DNA from: JABJMC01 sp964459205
GTDB taxonomy: Bacteria; Patescibacteriota; Gracilibacteria; UBA1369; UBA12473
Assembly: GCA_964459205.1 (NCBI GenBank)
Contig: CAYWKJ010000035.1
Span: forward strand, 1 to 12,304
DNA: 12,304 nucleotides
Reading direction: 5' to 3'
Shown here one piece after another: positions 6,273 through 12,304 of this stretch. The notes beneath the pieces were generated by a model, which ran no database searches, was not told the DNA's origin, and saw only the letters and a list, made by a program, of their open reading frames with translations. The position numbers and the translations under genes are program-made. Every line of letters begins with the position of its first letter. Positions within the stretch are counted from its first letter, which is position 1.

Positions 6273-8348
6273 ATGTCAATCCCTCTAATGGCTTTGATCG
6301 TGAGCGCGGCTGTTTTAGTTTACGCTGTAATCATAGTAATCAATGTTCTTAACAAAAAACCTGGCACCACAACCATGCAAGAAATTTCTGGTGCTATTCA
6401 AGAAGGTGCAATGGCTTTCTTAAACCGCCAATTTAAAACTATTGCGGTCTTTGCTATTCTCATTTTCCTTGTGATGGGCTTTGGCCTTCCTCAGGGAGAA
6501 TTCCACGACGGTTATCTAATGGCTCTTGGCTTTATTGTTGGTGCCTTTTTCTCTGCTCTGGCTGGATATATTGGTATGGGAATGTCGGTCCGCGCCAATG
6601 TACGTACCGCTAATGCCGCTAAATCTGGCTTAAAAGAAGCTTTAAACGTGGCTTTCCGTGGAGGATCTGTGACTGGATTCGCTGTTGTGGGTCTCTCTCT
6701 ACTTGGTGTAAGTGGATTTTACGCTCTATTTACGCAAATTTGGGATGTGCCAGTTGGCTATGCTCCAAATCTTTTAATTGGATTTGCTTTTGGAGCATCC
6801 CTTGTTTCCTTATTCGCTCGTGTTGGTGGAGGGATCTTCACCAAAGCAGCGGACGTAGGAGCCGACCTTGTTGGTAAGATTGAAAAAGGAATCCCAGAGG
6901 ACGATCCACGCAACCCAGCTGTTATCGCGGACAACGTTGGTGACAACGTTGGTGACTGTGCCGGCATGGGAGCTGACTTATTTGAAACTTACGCTGTGAC
7001 TTTGATTGCCGCCATGATTTTGGCAGCCTCTACTCTCCTTGATACTACTGGCCAAATCGCCATTGAATTCCCACTTGTACTAGGTGCTATTGCCGCTATT
7101 GCGTCTGTTATTGGTAGTTACTTTGTCCGTTTAGGCAAAGGAGAAAACATTATGGGTGCCCTTTATAAAGGAACCATTGCTACTGGTGTTATTTCCGCTA
7201 TTGGATTCTATTTTGCCAACAAATGGCTCATGGATGGTGATATGCGTGTTTTCTATGCCACTCTCGTTGGGTTAGGTGTCACCTTCTTTATTTTTGTGAT
7301 TACTGAATACTACACTTCTACTAAATACAGCCCTGTTCAAAAAATTGCCGCCGCCTCCAAAACTGGAGCGGGAACTAACATTATTTCTGGTCTCGCCGTT
7401 GGACTATTCAGCACTTTCTGGCCAGTACTTTTGATTGCAGCTGGTATTGGACTTTCATTCTGGCTTGGCGAAACCTCTACCCTTCAAAATGGTATTTACG
7501 GTATTGCCCTAGCTGCTGTAGCTATGCTTTCTACTACCGGTACTGTTATTGCCATGGACTCTTATGGCCCAATCACTGATAACGCTGGTGGAATCGCGGA
7601 AATGAGCAATCTTCCAGAATCAGTTCGTAAAAACACAGATGCTCTCGACGCTGTTGGAAACACAACCAAAGCAGTTACTAAAGGTTACGCTATTTGTTCA
7701 GCTGCTCTAGCCACACTTGTACTTTTCCAATCTTATAACGAAGAATTAATGTCCAATGGTGGTGGCGAAGAATTTGTATTCAGCCTTACTGACCACCGTG
7801 TTATGATTGGTCTCTTTATTGGTGGAATGCTTCCTTTCTTATTCAGTGCTCTCTGCATGGAAGCCGTTGGAAAAGCCGCTCACAAAGTTGTCGAAGAAGT
7901 TCGCCGTCAGTTCAAAGAAATCAAAGGAATTATGACTGGAAAAGCCAAACCTCAGTACGATGTTTGTGTTGATATTGTAACCAAAGCTGCTCTGGCTCAA
8001 ATGGTTATTCCGGGATTACTCGCGGTTGGCGCTCCAATTTTAGTTGGATTTGCTCTTGGACCACACGCTCTTGGAGGATTACTGGCTGGTGTGATTATTT
8101 CTGGGTTACTTCTAGCTCTTTCTATGTCTAATGGAGGAGGTGCTTGGGATAACGCTAAAAAATACATTGAAGACGGTAATTTTGGCGGCAAAAACTCTCA
8201 CGCTCATCACGCCGCTGTAGTTGGTGACACGGTTGGTGATCCTTACAAAGACACGGCTGGACCAGCTCTTAACGCCCTAATCAAGGTAATCAACACTGTA
8301 GCTCTAATTATTGCTCCTTTAATTGCAGTCTGGAGCTTTTGGGGATAG
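6273..8348 (+). CDS. hppA: Membrane-bound proton-translocating pyrophosphatase, K+-independent type
   Basis: Hydrolyses cytosolic pyrophosphate and pumps ions outward across the membrane. At 691 residues with about 16 hydrophobic helices it is a full-length mPPase. Catalytic elements are intact: DVGADLVGKIE at 194-204, DNVGDNVGDCAGMGADLFE at 220-238, MDSYGPITDNAGGIAEMS at 428-445, NGGGAWDNAKKYIE at 620-633 and VVGDTVGDPYKDTAGPALN at 649-667. The K+-dependence signature reads GNTTKAVTKG at 462-471, with Lys466 and Thr469 where K+-dependent enzymes have Ala; by established rules this marks the K+-independent, H+-pumping subfamily. The ATG is preceded by AAAGG only one base away, too close for a normal Shine-Dalgarno, so initiation may be leader-poor. 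The gene is divergent from the CoA unit, two of whose enzymes produce PPi. A DUF3006-like gene follows after 11 bp. Confidence 0.97.
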   Translation: MSIPLMALIVSAAVLVYAVIIVINVLNKKPGTTTMQEISGAIQEGAMAFLNRQFKTIAVFAILIFLVMGFGLPQGEFHDGYLMALGFIVGAFFSALAGYIGMGMSVRANVRTANAAKSGLKEALNVAFRGGSVTGFAVVGLSLLGVSGFYALFTQIWDVPVGYAPNLLIGFAFGASLVSLFARVGGGIFTKAADVGADLVGKIEKGIPEDDPRNPAVIADNVGDNVGDCAGMGADLFETYAVTLIAAMILAASTLLDTTGQIAIEFPLVLGAIAAIASVIGSYFVRLGKGENIMGALYKGTIATGVISAIGFYFANKWLMDGDMRVFYATLVGLGVTFFIFVITEYYTSTKYSPVQKIAAASKTGAGTNIISGLAVGLFSTFWPVLLIAAGIGLSFWLGETSTLQNGIYGIALAAVAMLSTTGTVIAMDSYGPITDNAGGIAEMSNLPESVRKNTDALDAVGNTTKAVTKGYAICSAALATLVLFQSYNEELMSNGGGEEFVFSLTDHRVMIGLFIGGMLPFLFSALCMEAVGKAAHKVVEEVRRQFKEIKGIMTGKAKPQYDVCVDIVTKAALAQMVIPGLLAVGAPILVGFALGPHALGGLLAGVIISGLLLALSMSNGGGAWDNAKKYIEDGNFGGKNSHAHHAAVVGDTVGDPYKDTAGPALNALIKVINTVALIIAPLIAVWSFWG

Positions 8349-8359
8349 AATGAACCACT

Positions 8360-8656
8360 ATGGATGACCTCCCACAATATTCGCGTTCTCATAAATCAAT
8401 AGAGGCCTCGCCTAGCGCGGGGTCTCTATCTCCTTTAGAGGTAACTTTTTGCATCGATCAAGTTTCGAACGGCCAAGCTACTCTCGTCTCCGAAGAAGCC
8501 GGCTCAATTAACTGGCCCACCGATAAACTCCCTAAAGGACATCAAGTAGGTGACAAAATCACTCTAAAAATCCCCCAAAAACTAGATAACAGATGTTGTA
8601 AAGACTGCGATGACATGGAACATATGAGGCAACTATTGGAGGAATTGGTGAACTAG
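8360..8656 (+). CDS. Small DUF3006-like protein
   Basis: A 98-residue soluble protein. Residues 26-72 (LEVTFCIDQVSNGQATLV through KLPKGHQVGDKITLKI) match the pattern of DUF3006 domains, a small beta-rich fold of unknown function whose hallmarks are an 'ID-x(5)-AxL' strand and an 'LPxGxxxGD' turn. The first 25 residues are extra and Ser-rich. After the domain come three cysteines (Cys79, Cys80, Cys83; CCKDC) and a short C-terminal helix (MEHMRQLLEELVN); a CCxxC pattern could bind metal but the fourth ligand is not evident. It lies 11 bp after the pyrophosphatase stop and is probably cotranscribed. ATG 8360 has no Shine-Dalgarno; a nearer ATG at 8349 stops at once. Its stop codon overlaps the stop of the convergent gene by three of four bases (CTAG). 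Confidence 0.75.
   Translation: MDDLPQYSRSHKSIEASPSAGSLSPLEVTFCIDQVSNGQATLVSEEAGSINWPTDKLPKGHQVGDKITLKIPQKLDNRCCKDCDDMEHMRQLLEELVN
8401..8427 (+). other. Strong hairpin in the 5' coding region of the DUF3006-like gene
   Basis: An 11-bp stem (arms 8401-8411 and 8417-8427, two G-U pairs, otherwise GC-rich and perfect) closes a 5-nt loop (CTAGC). It begins 53 nt after the pyrophosphatase stop and 41 nt into the DUF3006-like frame (codons 14-23, upstream of the conserved domain). No U-tract follows, so it is not a classical intrinsic terminator. It could protect the 3' end of pyrophosphatase mRNA or limit downstream translation. Confidence 0.55.
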
Positions 8657-10242
8657 CCAGTATGGTAATCTTCTGCCCCTAAACAAATAGTGTCACCATA
8701 AGCACCTTCCGGGCTAATAACTCTACCAAATTCACCAGTTAGCCATTTTTTCCTATTTCCGGGAGACAGACTTCTCCATTTTCTTTCCATAAACCACATT
8801 TTTTCGGTTAAAGCCTGCTCAAAAGTATCGCTACGCAAGGCATTCCCTTCACCAGTACACATCGCGGCTTGATAACCCAAATCCATTCGACCAATAGATT
8901 CCACTAAACGCATCAAGACCCTGTCTTCTAAATCAGCCTCATTAAAAACTATAGGATTTACTCCACCCTCTACTAAATCCCCAGCTCTTCTCCAGGCCTT
9001 AATCTTAGCTTTATCATCACCTTGAGCCTCCCGCCCTTCGCGCAAAATATAATGACCATGATCTACCAAAGTATCATGAACATGTGGAGCTACGGTAATA
9101 CCTTCATCAGCTCTAGCAAATTCTATAATTTCCCGAGCCAAATCAGTCCCTCTAAAAAACTCCATAAACTCCCGGAAATTACTACGAACAAACTGAGCCA
9201 CATTAAACGCCTTTTCGCCTTGGTGCTCACTCCGCATTATAGAATCTACAAAACCTTGACCATGAATTTGCTCATTCATTCTTTTCCGATCCCCCAAAAA
9301 ACTAGCCATTAAACGCGATAAATTCAATTGTGACAACTCTTCTACTCCTTCGATTCTTCCCAGTTGTTCAACTAATAAACCGACATACTCCGCAAATAAT
9401 TTCCATGATAATAAAACTCGAGGATTATCACGTTCCGCCCAATTCGCAACTTCTGCTCGCGCCAAAACAAGCAAATTTTGACGTACCTCCTCCCCAGTTA
9501 AAGGCTCCTTTCTTCGCAAAAAGGCAGGCATTATCCCTGGCCTCCCATGTTTATGAGTCATAATAGCGGTTGCTTCATCCGCACTATGCGAAGGCTCTAA
9601 ACAAACATTTGGAGACAATTGAGCACCACCGCCAAGAAACGGAATCCCCATCATACTTGCCCTCGCTCTCCTAACTGGACCGTTATACGCTTTCCCCTCT
9701 TTATAAAACCTTTCCATAAATTCCAAAACAACTCCCAACTCCCGAGCACGCTCCATATATAATCCTCTCTCTCCTTGTTCCAAAGCATCATCACACTGAT
9801 CTATCCCCCATTGCAACTCCCGAAGAGCCACTAACCCATGACGTAAAGACAATAATTCAGATATTTTTCTTTGAAAAACTTGTCTAAAACGACCTTTGGC
9901 CTCAACTAAATCCTGACGTAAAAACCCTGCTCTCTGTCCAGCCAAATCGCTTTCAGCATCCAATGCAAGGTCCAAAAGCCTTTGTTGGACCTCAACGTTA
10001 GCACCTTCTTCGGAGAACCCTTCTAAATCAAGAAGAGCTCTATCTTCAGGCTCTAAACGATCTACAATTTCTAAGCTTTCAGCAACTAATTGCGCTCTTC
10101 GCAACTCCTGCCTGGCCTCCGCCAAAGAACCAGCCAGCTCAACTTCGTCCTTTTGGACAACCTGTCTAAAATCAGTAGTATCAAATTGCTGGGGTTGGGG
10201 GTAATAATGGTCGGGGTAAGCTGTTCCTCCAGAGGTAGGCAT
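8653..10242 (-). CDS. Hypothetical 529-residue soluble protein
   Basis: I do not recognise this protein. It has no signal peptide or membrane helix. Residues 1-30 are Pro/Tyr/Gln-rich; residues 32-185 are highly charged, Leu-rich and probably helical or coiled coil (for example AEARQELRRAQLVAESLEIV); residues 190-240 are a more conserved-looking, Gly/Met-rich segment with ASMMGIPFLGGGAQL and MTHKHGRPG; residues 250-400 are helical, ending in a histidine cluster HVHDTLVDHGH at 387-397; residues 415-529 contain several Trp and WRSLSPGNRKKWLTGEFGR. The His cluster (H387, H389, D390, H395, H397, with H230/H232 elsewhere) might bind metal, but spacing fits no family I can name. The gene stands alone, with its own promoter upstream and bL25's terminator beyond that. 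ATG 10242 is the only plausible early start; AGG abuts it directly. The uninterrupted length and coherent amino-acid composition support a real gene. Confidence 0.8.
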   Translation of the reverse strand: MPTSGGTAYPDHYYPQPQQFDTTDFRQVVQKDEVELAGSLAEARQELRRAQLVAESLEIVDRLEPEDRALLDLEGFSEEGANVEVQQRLLDLALDAESDLAGQRAGFLRQDLVEAKGRFRQVFQRKISELLSLRHGLVALRELQWGIDQCDDALEQGERGLYMERARELGVVLEFMERFYKEGKAYNGPVRRARASMMGIPFLGGGAQLSPNVCLEPSHSADEATAIMTHKHGRPGIMPAFLRRKEPLTGEEVRQNLLVLARAEVANWAERDNPRVLLSWKLFAEYVGLLVEQLGRIEGVEELSQLNLSRLMASFLGDRKRMNEQIHGQGFVDSIMRSEHQGEKAFNVAQFVRSNFREFMEFFRGTDLAREIIEFARADEGITVAPHVHDTLVDHGHYILREGREAQGDDKAKIKAWRRAGDLVEGGVNPIVFNEADLEDRVLMRLVESIGRMDLGYQAAMCTGEGNALRSDTFEQALTEKMWFMERKWRSLSPGNRKKWLTGEFGRVISPEGAYGDTICLGAEDYHTG

Positions 10243-10265
10243 CCTAATTTGGTTAAATGTCAGTA

Positions 10266-10297
10266 TCTATAATTAACACACCAAATATATTTGTCAA
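10266..10297 (-). promoter_or_regulatory. Promoter of the 529-residue hypothetical protein
   Basis: On the minus strand a perfect -35 box TTGACA lies at 10292-10297. At 17 bp spacing the -10 is AATTAT (10269-10274, 4 of 6); an overlapping TATAGA (10266-10271) would need a 20-bp spacer. Either gives a leader of roughly 20 nt before ATG 10242. The -35 box sits 10 bp from the bL25 terminator. Confidence 0.55.
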
Positions 10298-10307
10298 CTA
10301 CGTATAC

Positions 10308-10337
10308 AAAAAAGCCCCACACTAGGCAGGGCTTTTT
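10308..10337 (-). terminator. Intrinsic terminator downstream of bL25 (symmetrical)
   Basis: The sequence AAAAAAGCCC, an 11-nt loop and GGGCTTTTT form a short GC stem flanked by A and T runs. Read on the minus strand it follows the bL25 stop by 15 bp and ends in a run of six T. Because of its symmetry it could also stop plus-strand transcripts, though no plus-strand gene ends here. Confidence 0.8.
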
Positions 10338-10352
10338 AAAACTATCTATTTT

Positions 10353-11042
10353 CTAGTCACCTCCTTCTTCACCCTCTTCTTTCTTCTCCTCTCCTTCAGC
10401 GCCTCCTTCACTTTCAGCACCTTCTTCACCTTCAGCGCCCTCTTCACCCTCTTCTCCTTCTTCTACTTCTGGCTCTTCTTCCTCAAGGCGTGGAGCCATA
10501 ACAGTAACCACACTTCGTTCTGGATCAGTAACAACTTCTATATTCTCTGGGACAATCAAATCACTAACGTGAATAGCGGTATGGAAATCAATTAAACTAG
10601 TAATATCCACTTCAATAGAATGAACCAAGTGACGTGGCAAACATTTAACTTCAATCTCAGAAATATTAGTCATCAACATTCCGCTCAAATCTTTAACAGC
10701 TGGTGCAACACCAACAAATTCCAAAGGAATAGTAGTTTGAACTTCTTCATCCATACGCACATTTTTAAAATCAACATGCAACATTTTCCCAGAAAGAGGA
10801 TCATATTGAATTTCATGAACCAAAACTGTAATTGGCTCTTTTTCGCCTTCAACTTCAAGCTCAATCACTGTGCTTTCACCAGCTTTTATATAAGCATGCC
10901 GAAAAGCTTGATAATCCATTTGTAGAGATAAGTTCTCCCTTCCATGCCCATAAAATTCAGCCGGAAGCAAACTATTAGAACGTAACTGTTTAGGTTTAAG
11001 GGCTGCATCTCTTTTTTCAGCCGCAAGTTGTACAAAATCCAT
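10353..11042 (-). CDS. rplY: Large ribosomal subunit protein bL25 (CTC/TL5 type)
   Basis: bL25 binds 5S rRNA in the central protuberance of the 50S subunit. The 229-residue protein has the two-domain CTC form: the N-terminal 5S-binding barrel (1-93, with LRSNSLLPAEFYGHGREN where the family has 'lR..G.vPaviYG', and VLVHEIQYDPLSGKMLHVDF at 73-92) and the C-terminal beta domain (about 100-184, with VPLEFVG-like IPLEFVG, VKCLPRHLVHSIEVDI and HVSDL). It ends in a 43-residue tail made almost only of Glu, Gly and Ala (187-229), longer and more acidic than in most homologues. ATG 11042 places MDFVQLAAEKR at the usual family start; no Shine-Dalgarno is visible. It is monocistronic, between its own promoter and the terminator at 10308-10337, and divergent from ybaB. 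Confidence 0.95.
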   Translation of the reverse strand: MDFVQLAAEKRDAALKPKQLRSNSLLPAEFYGHGRENLSLQMDYQAFRHAYIKAGESTVIELEVEGEKEPITVLVHEIQYDPLSGKMLHVDFKNVRMDEEVQTTIPLEFVGVAPAVKDLSGMLMTNISEIEVKCLPRHLVHSIEVDITSLIDFHTAIHVSDLIVPENIEVVTDPERSVVTVMAPRLEEEEPEVEEGEEGEEGAEGEEGAESEGGAEGEEKKEEGEEGGD

Positions 11043-11076
11043 GAGAAATAAGGTTTTAATTTTTCAAAGCACACGG

Positions 11077-11105
11077 ATACTAACTAAAAACCCGTCAGCA
11101 ATCAA
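11077..11105 (-). promoter_or_regulatory. Promoter of bL25
   Basis: On the minus strand TTGATT (11100-11105, 4 of 6) and TAGTAT (11077-11082, 4 of 6) are spaced 17 bp apart. The start would fall near 11070, giving a leader of about 28 nt. Spacing is ideal but both boxes are imperfect. Confidence 0.5.
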
Positions 11106-11156
11106 GAAAAAATGCACCTGGCCATCTCTTGAATTCTTTGATATGAATAAATGGTC

Positions 11157-11162
11157 GATAAT
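11157..11162 (+). promoter_or_regulatory. Possible -10 box for ybaB-mltG
   Basis: GATAAT matches the -10 consensus at 5 of 6 and would start transcription about 10 nt before ATG 11179. No acceptable -35 box lies 16-18 bp upstream, so the call is weak. If correct, the ybaB message is almost leaderless. Confidence 0.3.
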
Positions 11163-11178
11163 CTAAACCACTTTTCAA

Positions 11179-11478
11179 ATGGGAAAAATGCAACAAATGA
11201 AAGATCTCTACAAGCTTCAAAAACAGGCTAAAGACATCAAAAAGAAGCTCAAAAATATTCATATCGAAGCCGAAGAAGAAGGCGTAAAAATCACTATTAA
11301 TGGTGAACAAGAACCAGTTAGTGTTGAAATTTCCGAAGATGCGCTTAAGGATAAAAAAAAGCTAGAAGCTTCTATCTTAAGTGCTCTTAAAAAAGGCCTT
11401 AAAAAATCTCAAGAAGTCGCGGCTGTAAACATGAAAGATGTGATGAGCGAAATGGGTATGAATTTACCAGGAATGTAA
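11179..11478 (+). CDS. ybaB: YbaB/EbfC family nucleoid-associated protein
   Basis: A small dimeric DNA-binding protein of the YbaB/EbfC family, which coats the nucleoid and in many bacteria is coded beside recR or dnaX. The 99 residues match the family in length and order: an N-terminal amphipathic helix MQQMKDLYKLQKQAKDIKKK, the strand motif IEAEEEGVKITINGEQEPVSVEI at about 29-51 (family 'v.g.aggG.VkVtvnG..ev..v.Id'), a Leu/Lys helix (KKLEASILSALKKGLKKSQEVA), and a Met-rich tail ending MGMNLPGM. The lysine-rich helices suit DNA contact. No Shine-Dalgarno precedes ATG 11179. The stop codon TAA shares its last A with the ATG of mltG, so the two form an operon. Confidence 0.93.
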   Translation: MGKMQQMKDLYKLQKQAKDIKKKLKNIHIEAEEEGVKITINGEQEPVSVEISEDALKDKKKLEASILSALKKGLKKSQEVAAVNMKDVMSEMGMNLPGM

Positions 11479-12304
11479 TGCGAAAAAAGTACCAAAACAG
11501 CAATTCACTTCTGTACATCGGGATGGTTATCGCGGTGATTTTAGTGCTACTCGGCCTCAAAAATGTCCCTTCTTGGTACGATAATTGGCTCATGACCCCT
11601 GCGTCAAATGACGAAGCCACCCAAATGTTCGAAATCGAAGCTGGTGAAAGCGGACAATCTGTGGCTGCCCACCTCGAAGAAGAAGATCTCATCACCAGTG
11701 AATGGGCTTTTTATTGGTATATTCGTTCTAATGACTTAGGCCAAAAAATACCAGTCGGACGATTCTTGCTCTCCCCTTCCATGACTCCTTACGAAATTAT
11801 CGAAACCATCACTGGCGAACCTGGCCAGGTCATTTTCACTATTCCAGAAGGCTACACTATCGCCCAAATCGACGATCGCTTATACGAAACCGGCTTAATC
11901 GAAGATAATGAGTTTGAATATTGCGCCGAGAATTGCGAATTTAAACGAGAATGGGGGCTACTTTCTGGTTACTCAAGCCTCGAAGGCTATCTTTTCCCAG
12001 ATACCTACTTTATTGACCCCAACAGCTTCTCTAGTGAAATATTTATTGCGCGCTTACTTGATACTTTTGAAACCAAAGTCTTGACCGATGAAAACATCTC
12101 TTTAATTGAACAAAGTGGCCGTTCATTAGACGAAATTGTGATCACTGCCTCCATGATTGAGCGTGAAGTGTTTTTAGAAGAAGACATGGCTCTAGTCTCG
12201 GGCATTATTTGGAAAAGATACGACAGTGGTTGGGCCCTAGGCATGTGTTCTACTGTTAATTATATCACTGGAAAGCAATCTGTTTCTTACGAAGACACCC
12301 AAAT
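11478..12304 (+). CDS. mltG: Endolytic murein transglycosylase MltG (partial, C-terminus missing)
   Basis: MltG (YceG) is an inner-membrane enzyme that cuts nascent peptidoglycan strands and sets glycan length. The frame starts at ATG 11478, one base inside the ybaB stop (TAATG), with AGGA five bases upstream, and continues to the right edge (275 codons seen; the family is about 330-380). A short basic N-terminus and one membrane anchor at 11-27 are followed by the LysM-like part (about 49-130, with FTIPEGYTIAQIDDRL), LEGYLFPDTY at 168-177, and ITASMIEREV at 232-241 with the catalytic Glu238 (E. coli Glu218 equivalent). Two oddities: the substrate-groove motif usually written DPTVxY reads CSTVNY at 257-262, and Cys149/Cys152 form a CxxC pair in the external domain. 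Presence of MltG implies a peptidoglycan wall. Confidence 0.95.
   Translation, partial: MRKKYQNSNSLLYIGMVIAVILVLLGLKNVPSWYDNWLMTPASNDEATQMFEIEAGESGQSVAAHLEEEDLITSEWAFYWYIRSNDLGQKIPVGRFLLSPSMTPYEIIETITGEPGQVIFTIPEGYTIAQIDDRLYETGLIEDNEFEYCAENCEFKREWGLLSGYSSLEGYLFPDTYFIDPNSFSSEIFIARLLDTFETKVLTDENISLIEQSGRSLDEIVITASMIEREVFLEEDMALVSGIIWKRYDSGWALGMCSTVNYITGKQSVSYEDTQ

Noticed and set aside
9022..9563. Plus-strand frames opposite the 529-residue orphan gene
   Set aside because: No start signals or family resemblance, and the minus-strand frame is uninterrupted for 529 codons with a promoter.
10886..11310. Minus-strand frames across the bL25 start and the ybaB start
   Set aside because: Both conflict with well-recognised proteins; the hydrophobic 71-residue frame is the complement of lysine-rich ybaB codons.
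1..12304. CRISPR arrays, tRNA or rRNA genes, insertion sequences, attachment sites
   Set aside because: No regularly spaced repeats, cloverleaf, transposase or terminal inverted repeats were seen on reading both strands.

Overview
The window looks like a piece of chromosome from an uncultivated bacterium with a small genome, most likely of the Patescibacteria/CPR (a Peregrinibacteria-like lineage is my best guess; this is inference from gene content and style, not from a marker gene). Base composition is moderately AT-rich. Genes are packed with overlaps, many starts lack a clear Shine-Dalgarno sequence, and several predicted leaders are very short. Eleven stop codons are visible: six TAG, four TAA and one TGA. 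About 3,900 codons contain no in-frame TGA, so the standard bacterial code (11) applies and not the UGA=Gly code of Gracilibacteria.

Layout. (1) 1-1277, minus: the first 425 residues of a proline-rich, largely disordered single-pass membrane protein with five SPFD-like motifs; it has its own consensus promoter inside the 3' end of coaBC. (2) 1317-6133, minus: a tight six-gene unit, in transcription order type II pantothenate kinase, two paralogous Yip1-like membrane proteins, panB, panC, coaBC. Together the enzymes cover ketopantoate formation, pantothenate synthesis, pantothenate phosphorylation and conversion to 4'-phosphopantetheine. panE, panD, coaD and coaE are not in the window. (3) 6273-8656, plus: a K+-independent-type proton-pumping pyrophosphatase, divergent from the CoA unit, followed by a small DUF3006-like protein that has a strong hairpin in its first codons. 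(4) 8653-10242, minus: a 529-residue soluble protein I do not recognise, with its own promoter; its stop codon overlaps the convergent DUF3006-like stop. (5) 10353-11042, minus: ribosomal protein bL25 (CTC type) with a long acidic tail, ending in an intrinsic terminator. (6) 11179-12304, plus: ybaB and the start of mltG, overlapping by one base and divergent from bL25.

How they work together. PanC and the CoaB half of CoaBC both release pyrophosphate, and the divergent membrane pyrophosphatase could recover that energy as a proton gradient; this link is inference from adjacency. The two Yip1-like proteins inside the CoA unit have no known role in the pathway and are the most interesting passengers. 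No tRNA, rRNA, CRISPR array, insertion sequence or phage gene was seen.
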